Below are positions 8,766 through 25,553 of a stretch of DNA of 64,000 bases, one piece after another. Below the pieces are notes generated by a model. That model was given only the letters and a program-made list of their open reading frames with translations. It did not search any database and was not told the DNA's origin. Where the stretch lies: assembly GCF_013201705.1 (NCBI RefSeq), contig NZ_CP053837.1, positions 310,001 through 374,000 of the forward strand, read 5' to 3'. The translations under genes were made by a program, and so were the position numbers. Origin of the DNA: Aliarcobacter faecis. Lineage in GTDB: Bacteria; Campylobacterota; Campylobacteria; Campylobacterales; Arcobacteraceae. How positions within the stretch are numbered: position 1 is the stretch's first letter; every line of letters starts with the position of its first letter.

Positions 8766-8948
8766 GTGAGCAAAGTAGAGAATTATTTTAATAGTGTAAA
8801 ATCAGAATTATCAAAAGTGATTTTTCCAATAAAAGAGCAAATTAGAACTGCTTATATTTCAGTATTTATTGTTGTTACAGTAATAGCTCTATTTTTAGCT
8901 TTAATTGATGGAATTATGTCAATTAGCTTATCTTCAATTATTAATTAA
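8766..8948 (+). CDS. secE: Preprotein translocase subunit SecE
   Basis: Single-span SecE that clamps SecY in the SecYEG channel. The amphipathic N-terminal helix (ENYFNSVKSELSKVIFP) is followed by one membrane segment (about 28-52). 60 residues, the short form typical outside Gammaproteobacteria. The start codon is GTG with a GGAG ribosome site 7 bases upstream. It lies between tRNA-Trp and nusG (9-base gap), the universally conserved order. Confidence 0.95.
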   Translation: MSKVENYFNSVKSELSKVIFPIKEQIRTAYISVFIVVTVIALFLALIDGIMSISLSSIIN

Positions 8949-8957
8949 GGAAAATAA

Positions 8958-9485
8958 ATGGCACATAAATGGTATGCAATACAGACATATTCAGGAAGTG
9001 AACTTACTGTTAAAAGAGCTTTACTAAAGCTAGCTGAAGAGATGGCTGATGAGAAAATTGCTGAAGTTTTAGTACCAACAGAAGATTTAATTGAGGTAAA
9101 AAAAGGTAAAAAAGTAATTATTGAAAGACCTTTATATCCTGCTTATGCTTTTGCAAAAATTGATTTAGATACAGCACTTTGGCATAGAATACAATCAATG
9201 CCAAAGGTTGGAAGATTTATTGGTGAATCAAAAAAACCAACTGCTTTAAGTGATAAAGATATCAATCTTATTTTGGAAAAAGCTAAAAATAAAGCTGCAG
9301 CAAAACCAAAAATCTCTTTTGATGAAGGTGAAATGGTAAGAATAAATGAAGGACCATTTGCAAACTTCAATGGAATTGTTGAAGATTTTGATTTGGTTTC
9401 GGGTGTATTAAAATTAAATGTTTCTATATTTGGAAGAAATACACCAGTTGAAATCTCTTATACTCAAGTTGAGAGAATAGTTTAA
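8958..9485 (+). CDS. nusG: Transcription termination/antitermination factor NusG
   Basis: Binds RNA polymerase, suppresses pausing and links transcription to Rho or the ribosome. The NGN domain starts with HKWYAIQTYSGSE and contains ERPLYPAYAFAKI near 60; the C-terminal KOW domain carries EGEMVRINEGPFANFNG (near 117-135) and ends in VEISYTQVERI. 175 residues, normal. The RBS AAGGAAAA precedes the ATG. Confidence 0.97.
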   Translation: MAHKWYAIQTYSGSELTVKRALLKLAEEMADEKIAEVLVPTEDLIEVKKGKKVIIERPLYPAYAFAKIDLDTALWHRIQSMPKVGRFIGESKKPTALSDKDINLILEKAKNKAAAKPKISFDEGEMVRINEGPFANFNGIVEDFDLVSGVLKLNVSIFGRNTPVEISYTQVERIV

Positions 9486-9493
9486 GTTTTAAT

Positions 9494-9548
9494 TTAGGCA
9501 TTAGGCAAAGAAACTTGCTTCAATTTAGTTTTTTTGCCTAATGTCTAA
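9494..9548 (+). promoter_or_regulatory. Long imperfect hairpin in the rplK leader
   Basis: TTAGGCATTAGGCAAA (9494-9509) pairs with TTTGCCTAATGTCTAA (9533-9548): 16 pairs including one G-U. The loop is 23 bases. It lies 33 bases before the rplK start and could be an attenuator or processing site between nusG and the L11-L1 genes; a direct L1-binding role is only a possibility. Confidence 0.5.
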
Positions 9549-9581
9549 TCATTAAAATCATTTAATTTTTAAAGGAATAGC

Positions 9582-10007
9582 ATGGCTAAGAAAGTTCAAG
9601 GATATTTAAAACTGCAAATACCAGCAGGAGCGGCAAATCCATCACCACCAGTAGGACCTGCATTAGGTCAAAGAGGTGTTAATATTATGGAATTTTGTAA
9701 AGCATTTAATGAAAAAACAAAAGATAAAGCTGGATATAGATTACCAGTTGTTCTTACAATTTATACAGATAAAAGCTTTACTTTTGAAGTAAAACAACCA
9801 CCAATGACAGAATTAATTAAAAAAGTTTCTGGAATTAAAAAAGGAAGTAGTAATCCTCTTAAACAAAAAGTCGGAAAACTATCAAAAGAGCAAATTATGG
9901 AAATCGTTGATATGAAAATCAAAGATTTAAATACTGATGATAGAGAAGTTGCTGCAAAAATTGTTGCAGGAAGTGCAAGATCTATAGGAATTGATACAGA
10001 GTTATAA
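9582..10007 (+). CDS. rplK: 50S ribosomal protein L11 (uL11)
   Basis: Component of the GTPase-associated centre, contacting 23S rRNA and elongation factors. The N-terminal domain shows the proline-rich linker [17 protein letters not shown] (near 22-38), and the C-terminal RNA-binding domain ends with [15 protein letters not shown]. 141 residues, exactly typical. It is followed by rplA after 88 bases. Confidence 0.98.
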   Translation: MAKKVQGYLKLQIPAGAANPSPPVGPALGQRGVNIMEFCKAFNEKTKDKAGYRLPVVLTIYTDKSFTFEVKQPPMTELIKKVSGIKKGSSNPLKQKVGKLSKEQIMEIVDMKIKDLNTDDREVAAKIVAGSARSIGIDTEL

Positions 10008-10095
10008 TTCTATATTTGAATTAAAATGAATAAGGGTATAACCACTAGCCTTTAATTTAAGTGGTAGCAAAAAAAATAAAATTGCGGAGAAGAAT

Positions 10096-10794
10096 ATGGC
10101 AAAAGTTTCAAAAAGATATAAAGCGTTAAGTGCAAAAGTTGAAGAGAGAAAATACTCTTTAGCTGAAGCTTGTGAAAAAGTAAGAGATTTAAAATCTGCT
10201 AAATTTGATGAAAGTGTTGAAATTGCACTTAATTTAAATGTAGATCCAAGACATGCAGATCAAATGATTAGAGGAGCAGTTGTTCTTCCAAATGGTACAG
10301 GAAAAACTGTTAGAGTTGCTGTTTTTGCAAAAGGTGTAAAAATGGATGAAGCAAAAGCTGCAGGTGCTGATATTGTTGGAAATGATGATTTAGCTGAAGA
10401 TATTCAAGCTGGAAAAATTAATTTTGATGTTTTAATTGCAACTCCTGATTGTATGGGAATTGTAGGAAAAGTAGGAAGAATTCTTGGACCAAAAGGTTTA
10501 ATGCCAAATCCAAAAACTGGAACAGTTACAATGGATGTTACAAAAGCAGTTAATGATGCTAAAGGTGGTCAAGTAACATATAGAGTTGATAAAAAAGGTA
10601 ATATGCAAGCTGCTATTGGAAAAGTTTCTTTTTCAGCTCAAGCTATTAAAGAAAATGCTGAAGCATTTATCGGAGCTATCAATAAAGCAAAACCATCAAC
10701 TGCAAAAGGAAGATATATTACTAATGCAGCAATTAGCTTAACAATGAGCCCATCAATTATTTTAGATAATATAGAATTATTAGAGATTAGATAA
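10096..10794 (+). CDS. rplA: 50S ribosomal protein L1 (uL1)
   Basis: L1-stalk protein that helps release tRNA from the E site and, in many bacteria, represses its own operon by binding the mRNA. The signature [14 protein letters not shown] is near 135-148. 232 residues is normal. Upstream, ACCACT (10041-10046) can pair with AGTGGT (10060-10065) in the leader, a small hairpin that could be part of such control but does not prove it. A GCGGAGAAG ribosome site precedes the ATG. Confidence 0.98.
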   Translation: MAKVSKRYKALSAKVEERKYSLAEACEKVRDLKSAKFDESVEIALNLNVDPRHADQMIRGAVVLPNGTGKTVRVAVFAKGVKMDEAKAAGADIVGNDDLAEDIQAGKINFDVLIATPDCMGIVGKVGRILGPKGLMPNPKTGTVTMDVTKAVNDAKGGQVTYRVDKKGNMQAAIGKVSFSAQAIKENAEAFIGAINKAKPSTAKGRYITNAAISLTMSPSIILDNIELLEIR

Positions 10795-10957
10795 GGAGAT
10801 TTCCTTATCTTTTTAGCATTCAAAAGTGTTGAAAATATTTCAATATTTTTGAGTGTTCAAAGCACTGAAATAAAACTGAAGACAGCTGGTAAAAGAGTAT
10901 TTTCCTACTCTTTTGTAAGTCCCGCCTAGGATGATGTTTTGAAAGGAGGAAAATATA
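10795..10957 (+). ncRNA. Ribosomal protein L10 leader, candidate
   Basis: The 163 bases between rplA and rplJ hold structured RNA. A long imperfect stem joins ATTCAAAAGTGTTGAAA (10818 region) with TTTCAATATTTTTGAGT, and a second perfect stem pairs AAAGAGTA with TACTCTTT around 10890-10912. The region ends with an exceptionally good AAAGGAGGAAA ribosome site. Position and architecture fit the autoregulatory leader bound by the L10-(L12) complex; it was not matched to a covariance model. Confidence 0.55.
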
Positions 10958-11446
10958 ATGACTAGACAAGAAAAATTAGAAATTATAAACTTTTTATCTG
11001 TTGAGTTTAAAAACTCTTTAGCTGTTGTTGTTTGTGATTACAAAGGTCTTACTCATAAAGAGTTAGAAACTTTAAGAAAAGATGCAAAAGCTAATAATAC
11101 TAAAGTTCAAGTTATAAAAAATACTTTAGTTACTAAGGCTGTTAAAGCTGCAGATTTAGGAGATATTGATTTAAGTGGAACAAATATCTATTTATGGTCA
11201 GAAGATCAAATTTCAGCTTGTAAAGTAGCTGATAAATTTGTAACTACTACAAAAGATAAATTCTCTATTAAATCAGGAATTATTGAAGGTCAAATTGCAG
11301 ATGTTAATAGAGTTAATGCATTTGCTAAATTACCATCAAGAGAAGAGCTTCTTGGAATGCTTGCATCTGTATGGATGGGACCTGTTAGAAACTTTACTAT
11401 TGGTCTTGATGCTCTTAAAAGAAAAAAAGAAGAGACGGCTGCTTAA
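10958..11446 (+). CDS. rplJ: 50S ribosomal protein L10 (uL10)
   Basis: Forms the base of the ribosomal stalk and carries the L7/L12 dimers on its C-terminal helix. N-terminal TRQEKLEIINFLSVEFK, the core VVVCDYKGLTHKELETLR and VIKNTLVTKAV are family-typical. 162 residues. The Shine-Dalgarno AAAGGAGGA is perfect, and the upstream leader suggests translational autoregulation. Followed by rplL after 48 bases. Confidence 0.97.
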   Translation: MTRQEKLEIINFLSVEFKNSLAVVVCDYKGLTHKELETLRKDAKANNTKVQVIKNTLVTKAVKAADLGDIDLSGTNIYLWSEDQISACKVADKFVTTTKDKFSIKSGIIEGQIADVNRVNAFAKLPSREELLGMLASVWMGPVRNFTIGLDALKRKKEETAA

Positions 11447-11494
11447 TTATTTAAGCTAACAAATATTTAAATAAAAAATTATAAAGGAAAAATT

Positions 11495-11863
11495 ATGGCA
11501 ATTTCTAAAGAAGACGTTTTAGAATTTATCTCTGGTTTATCTGTATTAGAATTATCAGAATTAGTAAAAGAATTTGAAGAAAAATTTGGAGTATCTGCTC
11601 AACCTGTAGCAGTTGCTGGTGCTGCAGTTGCTGTTGAAGCTGCTGAAGAAAAAACTGAATTTGATGTTATTATTCTTGATTCAGGAGATAAAAAAATCAA
11701 TGTTATTAAAGAAATCAGAGCAATTACTGGTCTTGGATTAAAAGAGGCTAAAGATGCTGCTGAGCAAACTCCTTCTACAATTAAAGAAGGAATCTCTAAA
11801 GCTGATGCTGAAGCAATTAAAGCTCAATTAGAAGCAGCTGGAGCAAAAGTAGAAGTTAAATAA
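11495..11863 (+). CDS. rplL: 50S ribosomal protein L7/L12 (bL12)
   Basis: The stalk protein that recruits and activates translational GTPases. The N-terminal dimerisation domain (1-33) is followed by an Ala/Val-rich hinge (about 36-52) and the C-terminal domain with [20 protein letters not shown]. 122 residues, normal. The strong RBS AAAGGAAAA fits its need for several copies per ribosome. Confidence 0.98.
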   Translation: MAISKEDVLEFISGLSVLELSELVKEFEEKFGVSAQPVAVAGAAVAVEAAEEKTEFDVIILDSGDKKINVIKEIRAITGLGLKEAKDAAEQTPSTIKEGISKADAEAIKAQLEAAGAKVEVK

Positions 11864-11881
11864 TTTTATTTAACTCTTTGG

Positions 11882-11905
11882 TATATAGGAGATTTCTCCT
11901 ATATA
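11882..11905 (+). terminator. Attenuator-like hairpin after rplL
   Basis: A perfect stem TATATAGGAGA (11882-11892) with TCTCCTATATA (11895-11905) and a very tight loop, 18 bases after the rplL stop. Followed by TTTGGG, not a long T-run. A partial terminator that lowers rpoBC relative to rplJL, as known in E. coli, is likely. Confidence 0.55.
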
Positions 11906-11910
11906 TTTGG

Positions 11911-11973
11911 GCATCTTTGAAGGCTAAGGTTAAAGTTTTTTATAGGAATTTTAACCTTATCCTTTATGGATGC
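11911..11973 (+). promoter_or_regulatory. Nested stem-loop in the rplL-rpoB spacer
   Basis: Three stacked helices: GCATC/GATGC (11911-11915, 11969-11973), AAGG/CCTT (11920-11923, 11961-11964) and TAAGGTTAAA/TTTAACCTTA (11925-11934, 11950-11959). This resembles the position of the RNase III site in the E. coli rplL-rpoB spacer. A TTTT follows directly, so partial termination is also possible. Confidence 0.55.
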
Positions 11974-11983
11974 TTTTGTGCTT

Positions 11984-20692
<8,709 letters not shown>

Positions 20693-20695
<3 letters not shown>

Positions 20696-20713
20696 TAGGG
20701 CTTTGCCCTATTA
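20693..20713 (+). terminator. Hairpin at the end of rpoC
   Basis: TAATAGGGC pairs perfectly with GCCCTATTA around a 3-base loop; the rpoC stop codon lies in the left arm. No T-run follows, and the next gene begins 10 bases later, so termination would be partial at best. Confidence 0.45.
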
Positions 20714-20723
20714 AACTTATAAT

Positions 20724-21107
20724 ATGGAAATAATCTATCTTTTTTTTATCTTTATTGCTATTGAACTCTTTGAGACAAATTGGCAAAAATCTGACACTTT
20801 ATATGGTTTACTAGAAAATAATTTTTTGGCTTTTAGAAAAAGTGTATTTTTATACTTTATTTTACACTTATCATTTTTTTATACAATTTATTTAAGCTTT
20901 ACCTTAAATAATTTTGGATTTTGGATGAGTTCTATTATTGTTTTAAAATTTTTAGATATTAGTTTAAAATTATCTATTATGAAGAAATTATCAAATGGTT
21001 TAACTTTAGAAGAAATTATTCCTTTTAATGCGAATATTTCGCCAGTTTTAAGATATTTGAATGTTTTAATTTATCCATTAAGCTTTTTATTTGCCACAGC
21101 TTTATAA
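20724..21107 (+). CDS. Hypothetical membrane protein
   Basis: I do not recognise this 127-residue protein. It has about four hydrophobic segments (near 1-14, 39-60, 66-82 and 108-125), an acidic-containing start EIIYLFFIFIAIELFE, and a short hydrophilic loop GLTLEEIIPFNANIS before the last pair. It starts 28 bases after rpoC, beyond the hairpin, so it may be read through from the rpoBC operon. An ATG is used without a strong RBS; CTTATAAT just before it could be a promoter giving a nearly leaderless transcript. No function can be proposed. Confidence 0.7.
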   Translation: MEIIYLFFIFIAIELFETNWQKSDTLYGLLENNFLAFRKSVFLYFILHLSFFYTIYLSFTLNNFGFWMSSIIVLKFLDISLKLSIMKKLSNGLTLEEIIPFNANISPVLRYLNVLIYPLSFLFATAL

Positions 21108-21146
21108 GTTTTGTGATAAAATCAAAAAATTTTACAAAGGAAAAAA

Positions 21147-21434
21147 ATGCAATATTTAATAATAGCTTATGATTATGATGATGCTCTTGAAAGAAGATTA
21201 AAAGCTAGAGATGAGCATGTAAAAGCAGCAAGAGAACTTATGGCTAAGGGAAAAATAATAACTGCTGGTGCATTAATTGAAGATGATAAAATGGTTGGTT
21301 CATCTTTATTTGTTGATTTTGAAAATGATGAAGAGCTTGATGCTTGGCTTGAAAATGAACCTTATGTTCAAAATAAAGTTTGGAATTTGGAAGAGATACA
21401 GATAGTTCCTGTTAAGTTACTTCCAAAGAATTAG
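21147..21434 (+). CDS. YciI family protein
   Basis: A small cytosolic protein of 95 residues with the ferredoxin-like YciI fold. The start MQYLIIAYDYDD, RLKARDEHVKAARELM (conserved Arg/His), GKIITAGALIED and the ENEPYVQNKVWNLEEIQIVPV end match the family. The His-Asp pair proposed as catalytic in YciI-like enzymes is represented by the DEH at about 22-24. The biological substrate is unknown. RBS AAAGGAAAA is good. Confidence 0.88.
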   Translation: MQYLIIAYDYDDALERRLKARDEHVKAARELMAKGKIITAGALIEDDKMVGSSLFVDFENDEELDAWLENEPYVQNKVWNLEEIQIVPVKLLPKN

Positions 21435-21446
21435 AAACTAACTCAA

Positions 21447-21470
21447 ATAAGCCCTTTTTATAGGGTTTAT
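21447..21470 (+). terminator. Weak terminator-like hairpin after the YciI gene
   Basis: ATAAGCCC (21447-21454) pairs with GGGTTTAT (21463-21470), one G-U pair, loop of eight. Not followed by a T-run. The rest of the spacer to 21640 shows no gene. Confidence 0.4.
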
Positions 21471-21642
21471 ACTACTTATGAAATCGTAAAATATAGAAAT
21501 TTAAATAAAATCAAATATTTTTTAACTACAAGAAAGATAAATAAAAAATAAGCATCTTAAAATACTAAGGATACCAAAAGTAATTTGTATGAGTATAAAT
21601 AAAGATACTTAGCTGATTTTATCTACACTTAACTTAAGTCAA

Positions 21643-21657
21643 TAATAATTAATATCA
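21643..21657 (+). promoter_or_regulatory. Fur-box-like site before the ABC/NnrS operon
   Basis: TAATAAT-T-AATATCA matches the 7-1-7 Fur pattern TGATAAT-N-ATTATCA at 12 of 14 positions. It lies 7 bases upstream of the -10 TATAAT at 21665, in the place of the -35 region, where a bound repressor would block RNA polymerase. This suggests iron repression; AT-rich DNA makes chance matches more likely than usual. Confidence 0.5.
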
Positions 21658-21664
21658 ATTCCTA

Positions 21665-21670
21665 TATAAT
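21665..21670 (+). promoter_or_regulatory. -10 element of the ABC/NnrS operon promoter
   Basis: TATAAT 26 bases before the permease start codon, directly behind the Fur-like site. Confidence 0.6.
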
Positions 21671-21696
21671 AAAAAAAACTTAATTTGGGAATTAAA

Positions 21697-22479
21697 ATGA
21701 AATTTTTTATAAAAATTCTAAAAGATTTTCCTAGCTACCTTTGGAGTGGTTGGGGTTCGGTCGCTTCTATCTTTTTATTTTTTGCTTTATGGGATTTTGG
21801 TCATCAAGTATATGGTGATTTAATTCTTCCTAGTCCAAAAGATACTTTTATTGCTTTAAGCTCTATATTACAAGACTCTTCTATGCAAAATGAGATATTA
21901 ATTACTATAAAAAGAGCATTAATTGGTTTTGGAATTGCAATTTTAGTTGGTTCAGTATTAGGACTTCTTGCAGGGCTTTTTATAACAGCATCAATTATGA
22001 GTCGTCCAATAGTAACAATACTATTTGGAATGCCTCCAATTGCATGGATAGTTCTTGCTATGATATGGTTTGGAATGGGGGATACAACCGTTATTTTTAC
22101 AGTATTTATTGCCTCTTTCCCTATTGTTTTTGTTGGAGCTTTACAAGGAACTAGAACAATTGAAGGAGATTTAAAAGAGATGGCAGATAGTTTTCATCTA
22201 CCATTTTCTATGAAACTTTTTGATTTATATTTACCACATATTTTCTCTTATATATTTCCTGCTTATATAAGTGCATTAGGAATGTCATGGAAAATTGTTG
22301 TAATGGCTGAACTATTAGCAACAAGTGATGGTTTAGGTTCAGCCCTTGCTATTGCAAGAAGTCAGCTTGAAACATCTACTGCTTTGGCACTTGTAAGTAT
22401 AATGATTGGAAGTTTACTTTTAATTGAATATCTTATTTTAGAGCCAATAAAAAAGGAGCTTGAAGCATGGAGAAATTAG
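21697..22479 (+). CDS. ABC transporter permease (NitT/TauT type)
   Basis: Inner-membrane permease of 261 codons with about six membrane segments and the BPD-type EAA loop (DLKEMADSFHLPFSMKLFDLYLP, here the EMA...LP core), as in SsuC/TauC/NrtB families. The ATG at 21697 has a GGGA ribosome site 6 bases upstream; a TTG 12 bases earlier is possible but has no RBS. The ATPase gene overlaps by 13 bases and a binding protein lies two genes downstream, completing an importer. Substrate unknown: the family carries nitrate, sulfonates, taurine, pyrimidine precursors and others, and the company here (NnrS, TonB receptor) is atypical. Confidence 0.9.
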   Translation: MKFFIKILKDFPSYLWSGWGSVASIFLFFALWDFGHQVYGDLILPSPKDTFIALSSILQDSSMQNEILITIKRALIGFGIAILVGSVLGLLAGLFITASIMSRPIVTILFGMPPIAWIVLAMIWFGMGDTTVIFTVFIASFPIVFVGALQGTRTIEGDLKEMADSFHLPFSMKLFDLYLPHIFSYIFPAYISALGMSWKIVVMAELLATSDGLGSALAIARSQLETSTALALVSIMIGSLLLIEYLILEPIKKELEAWRN

Positions 22480-23231
22480 ACAAAGAAGCTATTGAAGAGC
22501 TTGTTGTAAAAGAGGTAAATTTCTCTTTTGGTTTTAAAGAGATTTTAAAAGATATAAATTTCACTTTAAAAAAAGGGAAAGTTATCTCTATTGTGGGTCC
22601 AAGTGGTGGTGGAAAAACTACACTTTTGCATCTTTGTTCAAAACTTTTAAAACTTGATGAAGGGAGTATAAAAAATAGTTTCTCTTCAAGCTCTTTTGCT
22701 TTTCAAGAGCCACGACTGCTTCCTTGGAAAAATGTAATAGATAATATTGCTTTGGGGCTTAGAGCAAAAGGTTTAAAATATAAAGTTTGTATAGAGGAAG
22801 CAGAAAAAATAGCATTAAAATTTGGATTAGATAAAGATGATTTTATAAAATTCCCAAAAGATTTAAGTGGTGGAATGAAACAAAGGGTATCTTTTGCAAG
22901 AGCTTTGGTTGTAAATCCTAGCTTACTATTTTTAGATGAGCCTTTTTCAGCTTTGGATATTGGGCTTAAAAAAGAGCTTCAAAATCTTCTTATAAAAGAT
23001 ATTGAAGATAAAAATTTAAGTGTACTTTTTATTACTCATGATTTGATGGAAGCAATAAGATTAAGTGATGAGATAATTGTTTTAAAAGCTGAACCAGTTG
23101 GGCATATTAAAAAGATTTTTACTATAGATGAAGCACAAATAAAAAGAGATGATGAATTTGTTTACAATAAAACAGCTCAGATTTTAAAAGACAAAGATAT
23201 CATTTCAAGTTTTGAATTGGAGTTAAAATGA
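22467..23231 (+). CDS. ABC transporter ATP-binding protein (NitT/TauT type)
   Basis: ATPase of 254 residues that pairs with the preceding permease. Walker A GPSGGGKTT (near 43), Q-loop FQEPRLLPWKNV (near 74), signature LSGGMKQR (near 132), Walker B LLFLDEPFSALD (near 152) and switch FITHD (near 188) are intact. The RLLPW after the Q-loop glutamine is the hallmark of the TauB/SsuB group. The ATG has GGAG 9 bases upstream and lies inside the permease end; the next gene starts in an ATGA overlap, so three genes are translationally coupled. Confidence 0.93.
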   Translation: MEKLDKEAIEELVVKEVNFSFGFKEILKDINFTLKKGKVISIVGPSGGGKTTLLHLCSKLLKLDEGSIKNSFSSSSFAFQEPRLLPWKNVIDNIALGLRAKGLKYKVCIEEAEKIALKFGLDKDDFIKFPKDLSGGMKQRVSFARALVVNPSLLFLDEPFSALDIGLKKELQNLLIKDIEDKNLSVLFITHDLMEAIRLSDEIIVLKAEPVGHIKKIFTIDEAQIKRDDEFVYNKTAQILKDKDIISSFELELK

Positions 23232-24460
23232 CAGAATTTGAGAAGCAATATGCTTCAAGACACTATTTATACTATCCAAAAGGTGATTTTCCAGTTTATT
23301 TAGCATATGGATTTAGACCTATATTTTTACTTCTAGCTCCATATATTGTATTAAGTATTGTTTTATGGGCATTTGTATTTGCAGGATATATAAATCTACC
23401 AATAGAAAATACCTTAAATTGGCATATATATGAGATGATTTTTGGAGTAGGGACTGCTATGATTGTGGCATTTTTCCTTACAGGTTTACCAGAGCTTTTT
23501 CCTAGTGTTGTGCCAATTGTTGGAAAGAAATTAGCATATATTGTAGCTTGGTGGGTTTTAGGGCGATTTTCTTTTTGGTTTATTGACTATTTTGGAGTTC
23601 TTTTTGTAGGATTTATAAATGTAAGTTTGATGGCTTATATCTCATATTTAGCTGCAATTCCTGCTTTTAAAGATAGAAATAAAAAGCATGTATCTTTAGC
23701 TTACTCTATGGTTTCAATAGTTTTGGTTCAAATACTTTTTTTTGTAAGTGAGGCAAAAATTGTAGAACTAGACTCTTTTAAAGTTCTTATTTTATCTCTA
23801 TCTTTGATGTTAGTTTTAATTCTTTTGGCTTTAAGAAGAGTTAGTATGGAGTCAATTAATGAACTACTTGAACAAGAAAATATTGATGAGACATTTTTAG
23901 CAAAATCATTTAGATATAACCTTGCAATTTTTTGTCTGCTTTTATATGGTTTTGTAGAGTTCTTTTTTCCAGCTAATTCAACTTTAGCTTATATCTGTTT
24001 TGCTTGTGGAGCGGCAATACTTGGGATTTTAAATGATTTTGTTTTAAAAGATAATAATATCTTATTTAAACCATTTGTTTTATATATCATAAGTATAATC
24101 TTACTTACAAGTATTGGATTTTTCTTTTTAGGTTTTAACTATTTATTAGAGTTAAATGTTACAAATCATTTTAGACATTTTTTAACAACAGGAACTTTTG
24201 GTATGGTTTTTTATGTCATTATGATAATAGTATCTACAATTCATACAGGAAGAGCAATTTTTACAAATCTAGCTCTTACATTTGGACTTATTTTAATAAT
24301 AATTTCTACATTTATTAGAGCTTTTATTCCATTTTATTTGGAGTATAGTATGGTTTTATATATATTGTCTTCAATTCTTTGGGCAATACCATTTATAATT
24401 TATATGAAAACTTTTTTTCCATTTTTGCTAAAACCAAGAGCAGATGGAATAAAAGGTTAA
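23228..24460 (+). CDS. NnrS family membrane protein
   Basis: A 410-residue protein with about twelve membrane segments. It matches the NnrS family: FRPIFLLLAPYIVLSIVLW near the start, LNWHIYEMIFGVGTAMIVAFFLT with the conserved His (near 66), GLPELFP, and a late HFRHFLTTGTFG with His residues (near 316). NnrS of Rhodobacter is a haem- and copper-containing protein linked to nitric oxide stress. Here it is placed inside an ABC importer operon, starting in an ATGA overlap with the ATPase and 24 bases before the binding protein. This suggests a metal- or haem-related role, which is inference. Confidence 0.85.
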   Translation: MTEFEKQYASRHYLYYPKGDFPVYLAYGFRPIFLLLAPYIVLSIVLWAFVFAGYINLPIENTLNWHIYEMIFGVGTAMIVAFFLTGLPELFPSVVPIVGKKLAYIVAWWVLGRFSFWFIDYFGVLFVGFINVSLMAYISYLAAIPAFKDRNKKHVSLAYSMVSIVLVQILFFVSEAKIVELDSFKVLILSLSLMLVLILLALRRVSMESINELLEQENIDETFLAKSFRYNLAIFCLLLYGFVEFFFPANSTLAYICFACGAAILGILNDFVLKDNNILFKPFVLYIISIILLTSIGFFFLGFNYLLELNVTNHFRHFLTTGTFGMVFYVIMIIVSTIHTGRAIFTNLALTFGLILIIISTFIRAFIPFYLEYSMVLYILSSILWAIPFIIYMKTFFPFLLKPRADGIKG

Positions 24461-24484
24461 AATTTACAAAAAGGAAAGATATTT

Positions 24485-25453
24485 ATGAAAAAACTTTTAT
24501 TAATACTATTTATATTTAGTAATATTTTCGCAAAAGATGAAAATAGTATCGTAATAGCTGGACCAATAGCAAGTGTTTCACACCCAATATTATATATGGT
24601 TCAAGAGAATGTTTTAAAAGATATGGGTAAAAAGTTGGAGTTTAAACTTTGGAATAATCCAGATGAATTAAGAGCTTTAATTTTAAAAAAAGAGGTTGAT
24701 TTTATAGCACTTCCTACAAATGTTGCTGCAAACTTATATAATAAAGGTGTAGATTTAAAACTATTAAATGTTTCAACTTGGGGAATATTAGGCTTAGTAA
24801 GTCGCGATAAAGATTTAAAAACAATAGAGGATTTTAAAAATAAAGAGATAATTGTACCTTTTAGAGCAGATATGCCAGATATTGTTCTTCAATCTCTTAT
24901 AAAAAAATCAAATCTTGACCCTAAAAAAGATTTTAAAATAAATTATGTAGCAACTCCTGTTGATGCTATGCAGATGTTGATTTTACGAAGAGCAGACCAT
25001 GCACTTTTAGCTGAACCTGCTATTTCTATAGCTTTAAGAAAAACAGGTTCTTTTCCTGTAAAATTAATAGCGCCAGATTTATATAGAAGTGTTAACTTAC
25101 AAGAGGAATGGGGAAGATTATATGGAGTTGAAGCTAAAATCCCTCAAGCTGGACTTGCTATTATTGGAGATACAAAAGGAAAAGAAGAGCTTATAAAAAA
25201 AGTTTTAGAAGAGTATGAAAAAGCACTAAATTGGTATAGAGCGAATAAACAAGAAGCTAGTGAACTTGTAGTTAAAACTCTTCCTATGTTAGAAGTTGAA
25301 GGTTTAGCTGATTCAATAGAACATGTGAATTTTGCAAATGTAACAGCACAAGATAGTAAAAAAGAGTTAGAGTTCTTTTTTGAAGTTTTAATGCAAAATG
25401 ATCCAAAACTAATAGGTGGAAAGCTTCCTGATAGTAAATTTTATTTTGAGTAA
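24485..25453 (+). CDS. ABC transporter periplasmic substrate-binding protein (NMT1/SsuA-like)
   Basis: A 322-residue exported protein with a signal peptide (cleavage expected after about residue 16, NIFA-KD). The two-lobed type II fold is suggested by SIVIAGPIASVSHPILYM, LPTNVAANLYNKGVDLKLL, FKNKEIIVPFRADMPD and RRADHALLAEPA, typical of NitT/TauT-family binding proteins. It would deliver substrate to the permease and ATPase encoded upstream. The ligand cannot be read from the sequence. RBS AAAGGAAAG precedes the ATG, and a terminator follows at 25510. Confidence 0.88.
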   Translation: MKKLLLILFIFSNIFAKDENSIVIAGPIASVSHPILYMVQENVLKDMGKKLEFKLWNNPDELRALILKKEVDFIALPTNVAANLYNKGVDLKLLNVSTWGILGLVSRDKDLKTIEDFKNKEIIVPFRADMPDIVLQSLIKKSNLDPKKDFKINYVATPVDAMQMLILRRADHALLAEPAISIALRKTGSFPVKLIAPDLYRSVNLQEEWGRLYGVEAKIPQAGLAIIGDTKGKEELIKKVLEEYEKALNWYRANKQEASELVVKTLPMLEVEGLADSIEHVNFANVTAQDSKKELEFFFEVLMQNDPKLIGGKLPDSKFYFE

Positions 25454-25509
25454 TAAATTCTGATTTTATTCAAAATATATATAAATAAAAATTATATAAG
25501 TATATTATA

Positions 25510-25540
25510 AAAACTTATTGATTTGTGTCAATAAGTTTTT
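25510..25540 (+). terminator. Rho-independent terminator of the ABC/NnrS operon
   Basis: AAAACTTATTGA (25510-25521) pairs with TCAATAAGTTTT (25528-25539), loop of six, T-run following. It separates the ABC operon from the TonB receptor gene, which has its own promoter. Confidence 0.75.
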
Positions 25541-25553
25541 TATATTTATATGT

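Noticed and set aside
21685-21696. TTG at 21685 as start of the ABC permease
   Set aside because: No RBS upstream; the TTGGGA itself is the RBS for the ATG at 21697.
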